Assembly: GCA_017557625.1 (NCBI GenBank)
Contig: JAFYYG010000074.1
Coordinates: 1 to 37,175 of the forward strand
Length of the DNA: 37,175 nucleotides
DNA from: Muribaculaceae bacterium
Lineage (GTDB): Bacteria > Bacteroidota > Bacteroidia > Bacteroidales > Muribaculaceae
Direction of reading: 5' to 3'
Shown: positions 9,401 to 17,762 of the stretch, piece after piece
How the letters are laid out: each line of letters starts with the position of its first letter
Position numbering within the stretch: the stretch's first letter is position 1
Notes under the pieces: generated by a model
What the model was told of the DNA's origin: nothing
Seen by the model: the letters and a program-made list of their open reading frames with translations, nothing else
The model's database searches: none
Position numbers and translations under genes: made by a program

Positions 9401-10721
9401 CGCCAACAAATCTGCTCTTGGTGAAGCAGCGCAGCGCTATGTCGATGGCAAGAGCACTTACGAGCAATACACTAAAGAGGTGGAAACCATAGAGACTCTT
9501 CATCTCGTGAATATGGCAACCATTTATGCTCGTTTGGCAAAAGAGGACTCCAGCTACAACGCCAAAAAACTTGAGGCAGAGGATAAGATTCGCAAGAAGT
9601 TGGTCGAGAACCTTAAGAAAACACAAGACGAGATCGAGAAGAAGAAGAAGGAGCATGAGGACAAACTTGCTAAGCTCAAAGATACCTACTTCGGTTTGAA
9701 CGACAGTGAGAAGCAAACACTCTATGACGAGACGGTTGCTGCTCTCGACGAGGTGTATAAACTTGAACTCGCGAAACTCGGTGACAATCTTGAAGCGAAG
9801 CTGAAGCTCGAGCGCAAATATGCCAAGGCAAAGAAGAAAATCCACGACGAAATCTTCAAAGAGGATAAGGAGCAGAACGATGAGCAGATGAAGAATTGGG
9901 AGCAATGGGTTGAACATTGGCTCGACAAAATTTTCGGCGAAGGCACATGGGAACAATATGGAGGCTTGATTAAGTCGGCATGGTCGTCGCTGATGAGCGG
10001 ATATCAGTCGTTGACAAAGCTTGTCGAGGCTGAGGAGCAAACCAAACTTGCTGCTATGACCAAGAAATATGATGCCGAGCTGAAGGCTGCCGAAGGCAAC
10101 CAGCATCTGATTAATCAAATCAACAAGCGAAAAGCGGCCGAGGAGAAGAAGATTAAAGATGCTGCCAACAAGCGCGCTATGGCGATGGAGATTGCACAAG
10201 CTATCGCGTCAACTGCCCTCGCTGCAATCAACGCTTATAAAACCGCTCCTGCGCCTGTGATGATTTTTGGTCCAATCGCCGCAGGCATGGCACTCGCTGC
10301 TGGCGCAATCCAGATAGCAGCCATCAAAAAACAGCATGAGGCGCAAGCACAGGGCTATGCCGAAGGTGGATTCACCCGTCCTGGTTCCAAGAACGAACCC
10401 GCAGGCATCGTCCATGCCGGCGAGTGGGTAGCGTCACAAGCGCTGCTTGCCAACCCTGTTGCCCGACCAATGATCAACATGCTCGACTATGCCCAGCGCA
10501 CCAACACCATCGGTCGCCTCGGTGCTGGTGGCGCGGCAGCTGCTCCAGTGGTGATGACCGAGAGCGCCGAGCTTCGCGCTGTGATTGTGCGCCTCAATGA
10601 GCGTCTTAACGAGCCGTTTGTCACCGTGAACACTGTCTCTGGCGACCATGGCATTAAGAAGGCGATGGATGACTACAACAAACTACAAAACAACACACTT
10701 CCTAAGAACAAGAGAACATGA
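6498..10721 (+). CDS. Tail tape measure protein (TP901 type)
   Basis: A 1407-residue protein and the longest in the window, as expected for a ruler that sets tail length and helps eject DNA. Residues ~15-145 are coiled coil. Residues ~150-480 match the TP901 tape-measure core (EMDAEMANTRKFTGM, Ala/Gly-rich helices). Hydrophobic segments follow at ~490-620. A Gly/Ser linker at ~851-881 separates a second long coiled coil at ~890-1250. Near the end are a hydrophobic Ala-rich segment and the GIVHAGEWVASQALL motif common at the C-terminus of this family. The ATG at 6498 lies 25 bp after the late -7 box. Confidence 0.93.
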   Translation: MADYNSTATSTIYVNGKPAEAELQKLKQRASDLRDAIASAAKAGDKASLKKLRSELNQTKREVKEVEGAMHAAEVVMKRLDKATPKELQATLRQLKKELNDMERGTDAWDKQVAAIKRVKAELDSVNNEMKEHESLLSQVKNKINDWGLSIATAAAALTGLTMTARQAVEAFAEMDAEMANTRKFTGMNAEEVEKLNEAFKSMDTRTSREGLNQLAQESGRLGLQTQEDVLGFVKAADQLNVALDDLGDGATLTLSKLTDIFGDKQRLGVEQSLLSVGSVINELSQNCTASAPYLAQFAQRLAGVGAQARMTIPEIMGFAAVLDSQGQAVEMSATAVSQLITKLFQDPAKIAKATGLELQEFNRVLKEDTNQGLIMLLERLNELGGIDALAPVLKDMGTDGARASAVIASLAGNIGMVKQQQEAANKAFQEGTSVTKEYNVQNNTVQAQLDKAKKGFREMTVELGQKLAPIMSHVITATSGFMRVLSGTINFVIKYRSQLTALAMLIAGVTLAVKAATAAKVIENAVDKAGNLLKAAGKVITLACSYAYNSLTGNLIRAAAAQRALNAAMTSSGWGAIVVAIGTAVAALSMYIQKTKDAEAEQKRLREEAKNATNSIKDVNAKIAQETSEVKRLKDAIDAENMGSDMRNNLIKQFNNQFGTYMSKLLSEKSTVYDVAAAYAEVVKNLRAKLLLEGKEADIKNEVAPRIGWEAQRLFEFGEWQSEATNGWQYITPEYLKNWADKYAKEHEASGWSASGMEQAFRDHLLDLQYGQKSKISKDNGGVDKPGNPAFKYININADSYFDKDKNTSYVGEYFKQYTSRVIKQGEIDRKWGVYQDEIDAAIALGYNMPTGGGSPTGGGGGGSSSSSKSSRGGGSSSSKNTDKFAAEKAWREYHEALAKSSYAKREIDLEAFNAKMLGIERDFYQKQLAHKDLTELEKVQIQAQYDEVMRKMIEGNNKMTIEQAEAANKSALGEAAQRYVDGKSTYEQYTKEVETIETLHLVNMATIYARLAKEDSSYNAKKLEAEDKIRKKLVENLKKTQDEIEKKKKEHEDKLAKLKDTYFGLNDSEKQTLYDETVAALDEVYKLELAKLGDNLEAKLKLERKYAKAKKKIHDEIFKEDKEQNDEQMKNWEQWVEHWLDKIFGEGTWEQYGGLIKSAWSSLMSGYQSLTKLVEAEEQTKLAAMTKKYDAELKAAEGNQHLINQINKRKAAEEKKIKDAANKRAMAMEIAQAIASTALAAINAYKTAPAPVMIFGPIAAGMALAAGAIQIAAIKKQHEAQAQGYAEGGFTRPGSKNEPAGIVHAGEWVASQALLANPVARPMINMLDYAQRTNTIGRLGAGGAAAAPVVMTESAELRAVIVRLNERLNEPFVTVNTVSGDHGIKKAMDDYNKLQNNTLPKNKRT

Positions 10722-11227
10722 GTACAACAGTAAACACTAAGAACTACGACTGGAACGCAACCGACTTCTTCCAGACGCTTGTGCGTGAGAATGCCCTTTG
10801 CGAGAGCAAGAACTACAACTTTGCACGTTGCTCAGGACTTGATGGGCTGGAAGAGTTCATCGCCTCCATGCAGAAGGTGACAAGGGCGGTCATCGTGAGC
10901 GACATTTCACCAGGCTTTACCGACCTCAATAATGCGCCTCGCACACGGCGAGTAAAGACGGTATTCCTCATTTGTCGCCACCGTGTCGGCGACATGACGG
11001 CACGCAACACGGCAATGGCAGAGCTGCGTGAGATATTCCGTCAGTTTATGTCGCGGTTCCTGCTTGAGAAGAATCGCATCGAGCAGGGAATCCTCTACTT
11101 CGATCCACGTGTGCAGTTCACCGAGATTAGTCCGTATTTTGCCAGTGGTTGCGCCTGTGCCTATTTTCAGATAGCAGTGAACACACAGACCGACCTACGC
11201 TATAACCCTGACGAATGGCTAACATAA
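10718..11227 (+). CDS. Putative minor tail protein
   Basis: A 169-residue protein of unrecognised family, translationally coupled to the tape measure by a 4-bp ATGA overlap and overlapping the next gene by 13 bp. Mixed alpha/beta content, with RIEQGILYFDPRVQFTEISPYF and a repeated aromatic pattern. Its place directly after the tape measure, beside a gp10-like protein, suggests a tail-tip or tail-completion component. No enzymatic motif is visible. Confidence 0.55.
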   Translation: MSTTVNTKNYDWNATDFFQTLVRENALCESKNYNFARCSGLDGLEEFIASMQKVTRAVIVSDISPGFTDLNNAPRTRRVKTVFLICRHRVGDMTARNTAMAELREIFRQFMSRFLLEKNRIEQGILYFDPRVQFTEISPYFASGCACAYFQIAVNTQTDLRYNPDEWLT

Positions 11228-11664
11228 GCGAGCAAGATGCCATAAGGCAGCGACAAAAGTTTGTGGATGCGTTCAACAGGACGCAAATCACAATGTGGCA
11301 AGAGCAAATCACTTTGCTCGATATCCTTGACACCCATGCTCTCCTAAATAGCGTGGCCGAGATACGATGTGATTATAACGATAAAGTGACCGTTGTAACG
11401 CTCGAGCAGTCTTTTCTTGAGTATGGTCTTTATCAGGAGTATGGCGCAGGACGTGAAACTCCTGCTCAGGGTGGGGGACGCAGTTACGACGACTTCAACC
11501 ATGAGAAGCCTCGTGAGCGTCGCCCATGGATGAGCCGCAAGCTCTATTCGTCGGTCAAGAACTTGCAGGAGATGTTTGCCGACACGCTCGGCAAGGAATT
11601 TTGCGGCATGGTCGCCGATGCGCTCTCCGACCGCAAAATGCGAGAGAAAGTTCGTAGTAAATAA
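11215..11664 (+). CDS. HK97 gp10-like tail/neck completion protein
   Basis: A 149-residue protein with an N-terminal helix and a beta segment, then the EYGAGRETP and RERRPWMSRKLYSS region. The (V/E)EYG...RPW...(A) layout is reminiscent of HK97 gp10-type tail-completion proteins, which stabilise the head-tail joint or tail terminus. It overlaps the preceding gene by 13 bp. The assignment is moderate and based on recalled pattern plus its place among tail genes. Confidence 0.5.
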   Translation: MANISEQDAIRQRQKFVDAFNRTQITMWQEQITLLDILDTHALLNSVAEIRCDYNDKVTVVTLEQSFLEYGLYQEYGAGRETPAQGGGRSYDDFNHEKPRERRPWMSRKLYSSVKNLQEMFADTLGKEFCGMVADALSDRKMREKVRSK

Positions 11665-11667
11665 GTC

Positions 11668-11699
11668 TTTTTATTGACGTCAATAAGATGGTAATTTTG
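11668..11699 (+). promoter_or_regulatory. Candidate promoter with 16-bp palindrome before lysis gene
   Basis: The perfect palindrome TTATTGACGTCAATAA at 11671-11686 is followed by TAATTTTG at 11692-11699, a -7-like box. The T-run at 11668-11671 is a poor but correctly spaced -33 (20 bp). GTAATTTT/AAAATTAC also forms a small hairpin downstream. It could give separately timed transcription of the holin gene at 11727. Confidence 0.4.
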
Positions 11700-11726
11700 A
11701 AGAAAAATTACTAAAATTTTACGTCT

Positions 11727-12821
11727 ATGAATACCGAAAATCTCCGAAGAATATTCTTCACCGCTTTTGGGGCGGTGACCACAGCACTTGCCCCCACTCT
11801 CCCATATCTAATCCTGTGTACTGTTGCCGTGCTCGCCGACTGCCTATCGGCGTGGTTGCTTTCACGGCGAGTTAAGAAGGCCTACCCTGCCGACACCAAC
11901 AAGGAGACCGGCAAGTTCAACAGCTGGCATTTCGGCAAGACGCTGTGGACGCTGCTCTGCGTCTATGCGCTACTGGTGTTCGCGTTCTTCCTTGAGCAGT
12001 ATATCACAAGCAACCTGCCCTTCGATGCTCTTAAACTCGCTGCTGGAGCGGTAATCTTCTGGCAGGGGTGGAGCATCCTCGAGAACTGCTCTTCTTGCAA
12101 CGGCGCGAAATGGGCGAAGATCTTGCAGAAGATTATGGTCGATAAGACCGAGCGTCACCTTGATATCGACTTGAGCGAACTGGGACTCATTGAGCACGGA
12201 GCGGGTGGCACGCATGGCGGTGACCGCTCTACTCCTTTCTCTCAGGAGTATGCCGAACAGTTCTCAGCGAAGTCGGCAGAGAATATCCCTGCCTCATTCG
12301 CTGCCATGCCTAAGGCTGTAGTTCCCGAGAAAGGCAGTCTTCTCTTGCGCCTCGAGCGCACTGCCTTGAAGGAGAAATACACCATTGGCCACCTTTATGC
12401 GATGAGCGATGACGGCAAGAAGGCATATATCTGCGACACCATTGAGGACACCGTGCGCGACAAGAACAAAAATGGTCGTTTCGATCCACCGAGCGAAGTG
12501 AAAATCAAGTCTCTCACGGCAATCCCTTATGGTACTTATCGTGTGGGCTGGTCCTATTCGCCCAAGTTCGGCGTGTCGAAGTTTATGGAGGCTGCGAAAT
12601 ACAACCACACCATGCCCTGGGTGAAGGAAGTGCCACACTTCGAGGGCATCTTGATTCACTGTGGTTCCAGCGAGAAGTCAAGTGCGGGCTGCATTATTGT
12701 TGGCTACAATAAGCAGGTGGGCCGTGTGGTTGACTCTCGCAAGGCTTTCGACTTGCTGATGACTCATTATCTGTGGCCAGCAAAGAAGGTGGGTCGAAAG
12801 ATTTACATCACTGTCGTGTAA
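11727..12821 (+). CDS. Holin fused to a DUF5675-like domain
   Basis: A 364-residue lysis protein. Residues ~10-45, ~78-93 and ~98-118 are hydrophobic, and the pattern resembles Bacteroidota phage holins. After a linker at ~150-200, residues ~205-364 look like DUF5675: LLRLERTALKEKYTIGHLYAM, then IPYGTYRVGWSYSP, and a C-terminal GILIHCGSSEKSSAGCIIVG. The H-x-G and S-x-GC spacing there is reminiscent of L,D-transpeptidase-like active sites, so a cell-wall role is plausible. The fusion would tether a wall-acting domain to the inner-membrane pore. The two parts are usually separate genes. Confidence 0.7.
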   Translation: MNTENLRRIFFTAFGAVTTALAPTLPYLILCTVAVLADCLSAWLLSRRVKKAYPADTNKETGKFNSWHFGKTLWTLLCVYALLVFAFFLEQYITSNLPFDALKLAAGAVIFWQGWSILENCSSCNGAKWAKILQKIMVDKTERHLDIDLSELGLIEHGAGGTHGGDRSTPFSQEYAEQFSAKSAENIPASFAAMPKAVVPEKGSLLLRLERTALKEKYTIGHLYAMSDDGKKAYICDTIEDTVRDKNKNGRFDPPSEVKIKSLTAIPYGTYRVGWSYSPKFGVSKFMEAAKYNHTMPWVKEVPHFEGILIHCGSSEKSSAGCIIVGYNKQVGRVVDSRKAFDLLMTHYLWPAKKVGRKIYITVV

Positions 12822-12855
12822 CTGACAACCATAAACTGATAACTGAGAACTATAT

Positions 12856-13605
12856 ATGAATAACGCCAAGATATACATAACCGTGCCGTCCTCTTGGGGC
12901 GAACTCTCCGACGGACAGCTATACTATGTTTATAACCTCTTTGCCGACAACCTGTCGTTGTCGCAGATAAAGGCCTATTGCTTTTTCACGTGGTCCAAGG
13001 TGAAAATCAAGTGTCGCTATGGCGATGGTTACATCGCTAAGCTGCACAAGCAGGAGTTCTTCTTGGCTTCTGATGTGGTGGCAGCGGCAATGCACTCGCT
13101 CGATTATCTCGATACTGTGCCTGAAGTGCCAGTGCGCATTTCACACATCAAGCGGGCTCATGCCGCCGACGCTTCTCTTGTGGGATTCCCTTTTGAACGA
13201 TATCTTTATTGTGAGAATCTTTATCAGGGATTCCTGCAGATGCAGAATCACGACCTACTCATTGAGATGGCGAGACTGCTCTACGATGATGATGCCATAA
13301 AAATGAACCAAGCCGAGAAGATGAGTGTGTTCTGGTGGTGGATGGCGATTAAGCGCCAGTTTGGGAAACAGTTCTCTCACTTCTTCCAGGGTGTGGCAAA
13401 CAGCGACAACCTGCTTCACGCCAACACGCCGCATCCTCCCACCGCGCAAGAGTTGCAGGATGCGATGAATGCGCAAATACGAGCTCTCACTAAGGGCGAC
13501 GTTACGAAGGAGAGGGAAATCCTCGCCATGGACACATGGCGCGCATTGACCGAACTTAACGCCCAGGCCCGGGAATATGAGGAGTTGCAACGCATATCCA
13601 AATAA
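12856..13605 (+). CDS. Putative tail assembly protein
   Basis: A 249-residue, predominantly helical soluble protein of a type seen in Bacteroidota prophage tail operons. Notable segments are the aromatic VFWWWMAIKRQFG and the C-terminal TWRALTELNAQAREYEELQ helix. It lies between the lysis gene and the large tail protein, 10 bp upstream of the latter. A tail assembly chaperone role is possible, but such proteins usually sit before the tape measure and use a frameshift, and neither is seen here. No catalytic motif. Confidence 0.5.
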   Translation: MNNAKIYITVPSSWGELSDGQLYYVYNLFADNLSLSQIKAYCFFTWSKVKIKCRYGDGYIAKLHKQEFFLASDVVAAAMHSLDYLDTVPEVPVRISHIKRAHAADASLVGFPFERYLYCENLYQGFLQMQNHDLLIEMARLLYDDDAIKMNQAEKMSVFWWWMAIKRQFGKQFSHFFQGVANSDNLLHANTPHPPTAQELQDAMNAQIRALTKGDVTKEREILAMDTWRALTELNAQAREYEELQRISK

Positions 13606-13614
13606 CACTACTCT

Positions 13615-15561
13615 ATGACTTTTCTTATCAACAACAAGCCCGCAGTCATCAAGAGCGACACCACCATTGATTATGTGTCCTCTAATCTGCTGTTCTCCGA
13701 CCGTGAGGATTTCTCGCTCTCCTTCGATATTCCTCTTCGTGGATGCAAGGAGAACAGGGAAATCTTTGCCGATATCTACCGCAAGGACGTGAATCTCGAC
13801 ACGCTTTTCTTTGATGCCGAGATTTATAGCGGCAAGTTCCATGTGTCGGGTGCTGTCGCCATCGTGGGCGTGAACGACGACAACGTTAAAGTGCAGTTCC
13901 TTCGTGGACGCTCTTTCAAGAACTTCTACGTTGATTGGGACACCACTTTCATCGACGAGCTTAACCTTGGAAACTATCAAGAGTTTGCGTCGCTCACCAA
14001 CCACTCGCCAGCGGTGATGTGGGGTAATGGCGATGTGATAGCGCTGCCGTGGGTGAACAGCCAGAGCGGGAACCTGCAGAACAAAGCCGAGAAGGTGAAT
14101 GGCACATGGCAGTGGCACACCACTCAGACCGACGACAACGACTCCGAGGTTGTAAAGGGTCTGTCGTGCCAGCTCCGACTTTATGCGCTGGTTCAAAAAA
14201 TCTGCACCGCCTTGGGTTACACATTCGATGGTGCGCAATGGGCTGCCGATAGCGAGTGGTACAACCTTTATATGCTCAACACTATCCCTAACGCCCGCGA
14301 TGAGCGCACATGGGCTGCTGTGCTGCCTCATTGGTCTATCAACGAGTTCTTCTCCGAACTGGAGAAGCTGCTTATAGGCGAGTTCGATATTGACCACAAG
14401 CGACAGCACGTTACTTTCTCTTTCCAACTCGCCAATCAGGGCGCCGCTGGTGATATTGTCATCGATGACGTGCTCGACGAGTTCTCTGTTGACGTGGATA
14501 AGGATGACAAGTCCGATTATCACGGCACGATGAACACCGGCTATGCTGCTTGTGACCACGAGCTTTGGAATTACTATTCCTGCTATTGGTATTTCCATAA
14601 GCATCCCAATGCCCATGTGCAGGTCTATCAAACTCTCCAGGCGCTCATGAACCATCTCCACAACGATGGTCCCAATAAGGGACGTACCAGTGGCGGAATT
14701 ACCAACGACCAGTGGCTGCTCTATGCTGCCGATGTGGACTCTTATTTCGTGATTGTCGCCAAAATGCGCAAACCGACCGATGAGAGCGGGTCAATCACTC
14801 TCTATGGCAGCGCCTATGAGTTGCGACCTTTGAACCGCTTTGGCGACTGGATTCAGGACGAAAAGAATTATTCCTCTAAGGAGGAAATAAAATTTGTGCC
14901 GGCATGGCTTGACCTATGCCTTGAGTTCGACGAGAACGACACATCAGGATGGAGTGACATAACGCTGGGGAAGGTGCTCTTCCTCGATCCAAAAACTTCC
15001 GACAACGAGGCGACTTCAGGAAACGGTCATCACCCACGCCCTTCTTCCCGTGAAGAGGTGCAAGAGTGGCAGGCCGAGGTCAACCAGGTAAGCTTCTTCA
15101 CCACGCAGATCATCGAGCAAGGGGAGAAGGAGGCGAGCAAGGGATATTACGATAAAATCTTTGTGGGGTTTTGGTATGGCGAACCCGCCAAGTTCGGCAA
15201 CTACCTCCCCGCGCCTTGGATTGACCAGTTCGAGGTGATGAACTCATGGGACTACAACAGTATTGGCAATAACAAACATAAAATCGTGGGAAACTATAGC
15301 AAAATAACCAGTGACCACGATGGCACGTTGCGAATCAACAATAGTGCCCACTATGCTTGGGGGCCTACTCGTGACGCGATGACGAAGATTGACCAGATGA
15401 AGAAATATGAATTTTCGTTCATAGCGCGAGAACTTCCGAACGTTCGTGCGCGGTTTCTCATCCGTGGCAAGTGGTATCTGTGCTCGCAGATTCAGTGCCA
15501 AGTCGGTGCCAACGGACTCAACCCTGTCATGAAAGGAACTTTCTGGAGAACAACTGGGTAA
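13615..15561 (+). CDS. Large tail/baseplate structural protein
   Basis: A 648-residue protein resembling tail proteins recurrent in Bacteroides prophages. The N-terminus has the characteristic run NNKPAVIKSDTTIDY, then FSLSFDIPLRGCKENREIFA and VKVQFLRGRSFKNFYVDW. These proteins are thought to form the tail tip or hub. It is rich in Trp and Tyr, mostly beta, and without transmembrane segments. It is the last gene of the tail operon and is followed by a strong terminator at 15608-15636. Confidence 0.65.
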   Translation: MTFLINNKPAVIKSDTTIDYVSSNLLFSDREDFSLSFDIPLRGCKENREIFADIYRKDVNLDTLFFDAEIYSGKFHVSGAVAIVGVNDDNVKVQFLRGRSFKNFYVDWDTTFIDELNLGNYQEFASLTNHSPAVMWGNGDVIALPWVNSQSGNLQNKAEKVNGTWQWHTTQTDDNDSEVVKGLSCQLRLYALVQKICTALGYTFDGAQWAADSEWYNLYMLNTIPNARDERTWAAVLPHWSINEFFSELEKLLIGEFDIDHKRQHVTFSFQLANQGAAGDIVIDDVLDEFSVDVDKDDKSDYHGTMNTGYAACDHELWNYYSCYWYFHKHPNAHVQVYQTLQALMNHLHNDGPNKGRTSGGITNDQWLLYAADVDSYFVIVAKMRKPTDESGSITLYGSAYELRPLNRFGDWIQDEKNYSSKEEIKFVPAWLDLCLEFDENDTSGWSDITLGKVLFLDPKTSDNEATSGNGHHPRPSSREEVQEWQAEVNQVSFFTTQIIEQGEKEASKGYYDKIFVGFWYGEPAKFGNYLPAPWIDQFEVMNSWDYNSIGNNKHKIVGNYSKITSDHDGTLRINNSAHYAWGPTRDAMTKIDQMKKYEFSFIARELPNVRARFLIRGKWYLCSQIQCQVGANGLNPVMKGTFWRTTG

Positions 15562-15607
15562 AACAACATAAAGTAATAATTTTTTCATAAAAAGCATGAA
15601 ACGTGAG

Positions 15608-15636
15608 AGCCTGGTGCGTGACGCATCGGGCTTTTT
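15608..15636 (+). terminator. Terminator of the tail/lysis operon
   Basis: AGCCTGGTGCG (15608-15618) pairs with CGCATCGGGCT (15622-15632) through 11 bp including two G-U pairs, with a TGA loop and then TTTTT. It isolates the tail operon from the accessory island. Confidence 0.85.
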
Positions 15637-15641
15637 ATCGT

Positions 15642-15681
15642 CTTTCGTGCTATATTTAGCAAATAAATGCTAAAATTAGTA
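15642..15681. promoter_or_regulatory. Operator pair, accessory copy A
   Basis: The palindromes TGCTA-TATT-TAGCA (15648-15661) and TGCTA-AAAT-TAGTA (15668-15681) are centred 20 bp apart, as at the immunity switch. The whole stretch, starting CTTTCGTG, is nearly repeated at 17763-17802. It lies just upstream of the promoter at 15691. Confidence 0.65.
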
Positions 15682-15690
15682 ATTAAAAGA

Positions 15691-15720
15691 TTTGTGATCT
15701 CATATTTTTATTTAACTTTG
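15691..15720 (+). promoter_or_regulatory. Promoter of the ATPase operon
   Basis: TTTG at 15691-15694, 18 bp, then TAACTTTG at 15713-15720: a complete Bacteroidota promoter with the same spacing as the early promoter at 509. Transcription would start near 15727, leaving a leader of about 115 nt before the ATG at 15844. No hairpin was recognised in that leader. Confidence 0.75.
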
Positions 15721-15843
15721 CATGGCGAATTATACACTTCTTCATCTCTTTTGATATGATGCTCCTCCACTTTTGTCGGGTTATTCTTAGGTTTTATATT
15801 GTTAAATTTCACACATAAATAGAAACTTTTTGTCGTCAGCATC

Positions 15844-17103
15844 ATGAAACATCTCGTTATTAAAAATGTAGGTCCCATTGACTCTGTCGATTTAAATCTT
15901 AAGAGGTTTAATATATTCATAGGGCCACAAAGCAGTGGTAAAAGCACAATTGCTAAAATTCTTAGTTCTTGTGAATGGATTGAGAAAGAGGTGGCCACTA
16001 CGAGAGACGAGAATGCTATTGCTTCAGGAGAAGATTTTAAATCAATAATTGAGTCATTCCATAAAGTTGAGGATTATTTTGACAATCCTTTGCATTCGTA
16101 TGTTTTATTCGATACTGACTGCATTAAAATAGAATATAAAGAGAAACAACTTAACATTATTCTAAAAAGAAATGTTGATTACCATAGACAAAAGATTTGT
16201 TACATTCCTGCGGAGAGAAATGCTGCGACATTACCCGAACTTAATGGATATGAGTTCGGATCTACCAATCTAAAGAGTTTTCTTTTCGATTGGTATCGGG
16301 CTAGAGAGTTTTACAATCCTGAAAACAAGAATGATGTATTGGGATTAGGGGTACAGTATTTTTACGACAAAACTCTTGAATCAAAAAGAGATCGCATTCA
16401 GCACATCAACGGCAAAACTTATGACATCTCTTTAAGCAGTTCTTCTAGTGGGCTCCAGTCTGTTATACCTCTTCTTGTAATGGTGCAGTATTACTCAAGT
16501 CAGTATTTCCAAGAATATGACTTCAAAAATTCTTTCGAGTTAGATGCTAAGGCTAAGAAGACTCGCATTGCCTTGACCTCAGAAGTTGCGTTGACTAAAT
16601 ATAAGCCTGGTTTCAAAGACGATGAGGCAGAAGAATTGGTTAAACAGTTCAATGAGGAATTGCACAAAGGAGTTAAAAGAGTATTAGAAATATTTGATGA
16701 ATATGAAAAAGCATGTGACAGGTTGCTTATTCCTAATAGAACCACTTTTATAATTGAAGAACCTGAACAGAATCTTTTTCCCTACACTCAAGTAGAATTG
16801 ATTGAGAGAATCGCTGGATTGTGTTCTAAAGAACGGAAACATGGGTTCACTATAACCACACACAGCCCGTTCATATTGAACTATGTAAATGTGTTGATTT
16901 TACGATTCTACAAAAAAACAGAAAATAAGTCAGTACTTAACCCTGATGACTTGGCGGTGTATGCAACACAAGAAGGTCGTATAATAGATCTGATGCAATT
17001 AAACGCAAAAACAAATGAATGGAGTGTCAATGCGGAGGATCTTGTTGAAGTAATGAGGGAAATGCTCACAGAATATAAGGAACTTAAGAGCGCAGAGAAA
17101 TGA
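15844..17103 (+). CDS. ABC/OLD-like AAA ATPase of a putative defence pair
   Basis: A 419-residue ATPase. Walker A GPQSSGKST is at 27-35, an ABC-signature-like SSSSSGLQS at ~199-207, the Walker B/Glu segment TTFIIEEPEQN at 300-310 and the H-loop TTHSPF at ~338-343. This arrangement is that of AAA_15/AAA_21 (OLD, PARIS AriA, AbiL-type) ATPases, which sense phage infection with a partner effector. It has no C-terminal TOPRIM nuclease, so it is not a complete OLD protein. The gene is AT-richer than its neighbours and has its own promoter. A 4-bp overlap couples it to the next gene. Family certain; defence role inferred. Confidence 0.82.
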   Translation: MKHLVIKNVGPIDSVDLNLKRFNIFIGPQSSGKSTIAKILSSCEWIEKEVATTRDENAIASGEDFKSIIESFHKVEDYFDNPLHSYVLFDTDCIKIEYKEKQLNIILKRNVDYHRQKICYIPAERNAATLPELNGYEFGSTNLKSFLFDWYRAREFYNPENKNDVLGLGVQYFYDKTLESKRDRIQHINGKTYDISLSSSSSGLQSVIPLLVMVQYYSSQYFQEYDFKNSFELDAKAKKTRIALTSEVALTKYKPGFKDDEAEELVKQFNEELHKGVKRVLEIFDEYEKACDRLLIPNRTTFIIEEPEQNLFPYTQVELIERIAGLCSKERKHGFTITTHSPFILNYVNVLILRFYKKTENKSVLNPDDLAVYATQEGRIIDLMQLNAKTNEWSVNAEDLVEVMREMLTEYKELKSAEK

Positions 17104-17729
17104 TTAAGGAATTATTTGAAAGCTCTTTCTTTATTAATCATCCTAAAAGGGATTGCCTAAATATAAACTTTATAGAGCATCCATACAAAGGAAATTTTTC
17201 ACTTCTTGATGAAATGGCTTGTGAGGGATGCAAATTGATTTGTAGCCCAGACGTGCAAGACAGAAAGCAGTTGCAAGTTTCTTCCAAAAGCGATGTTTAT
17301 GTCATGAAACTCGACCAAGTATTCAATATTCTAAATAAAGCTGGAGAGAATTGCGATTTCATGATGGATGATTCGGTCATTATGGCTTTGGTTGAAATGA
17401 CTTGTTCCAAATCTGAATATGTTGTAAGCAAGCGCCAAAAGGCTATAGGCCAGTTATACAATACCCTTCAGACTATATGTGTCAATAAGGATGTCAAGGA
17501 ACATATCGATAGGGAAAAAGCAAGATTTGTCATTTTTTCTTGGAAAGACACATCTCTTAACCTGCCACATGATGCTGCCGAAGAATCAATGATAGTAATG
17601 ACTGAAATGTCTGATGAGATTTATTCGATTGACAATGTATCGAAGTTTGATTTTGGATTCAAGTTCAAGGAAATACGATTTCCAGATATTTTAAATTGGG
17701 ATGGTTTGTTGAACGTGGAATCCGTATAA
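17100..17729 (+). CDS. Unrecognised partner/effector of the ATPase
   Basis: A 209-residue soluble protein not assigned to any family. It starts inside the stop of the ATPase gene, so the two are expected in fixed ratio. The N-terminal part includes LLDEMACEGCKLICSPDVQ, with two nearby cysteines and several acids. The middle is helical (SVIMALVEMTCSKSEYVVSKRQKAIGQLY). The end is FKFKEIRFPDILNWDG. It is not clearly DUF4435 (AriB) or DUF4276, although acidic residues could belong to a diverged nuclease fold. Most likely the effector or regulator of the ATPase. Confidence 0.6.
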   Translation: MIKELFESSFFINHPKRDCLNINFIEHPYKGNFSLLDEMACEGCKLICSPDVQDRKQLQVSSKSDVYVMKLDQVFNILNKAGENCDFMMDDSVIMALVEMTCSKSEYVVSKRQKAIGQLYNTLQTICVNKDVKEHIDREKARFVIFSWKDTSLNLPHDAAEESMIVMTEMSDEIYSIDNVSKFDFGFKFKEIRFPDILNWDGLLNVESV

Positions 17730-17762
17730 TCCCACTCCTATAAAGACGGCTTTTCTTTTCCC

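Noticed and set aside
9201-10199. 332-residue open frame on the minus strand opposite the tape measure
   Set aside because: Leu/Phe-rich shadow of the helical tape measure; no independent support.
13255-14661. 468-residue open frame on the minus strand
   Set aside because: It lies fully opposite the clear structural genes at 12856 and 13615, and has no start context or recognisable motif. A frame shadow.
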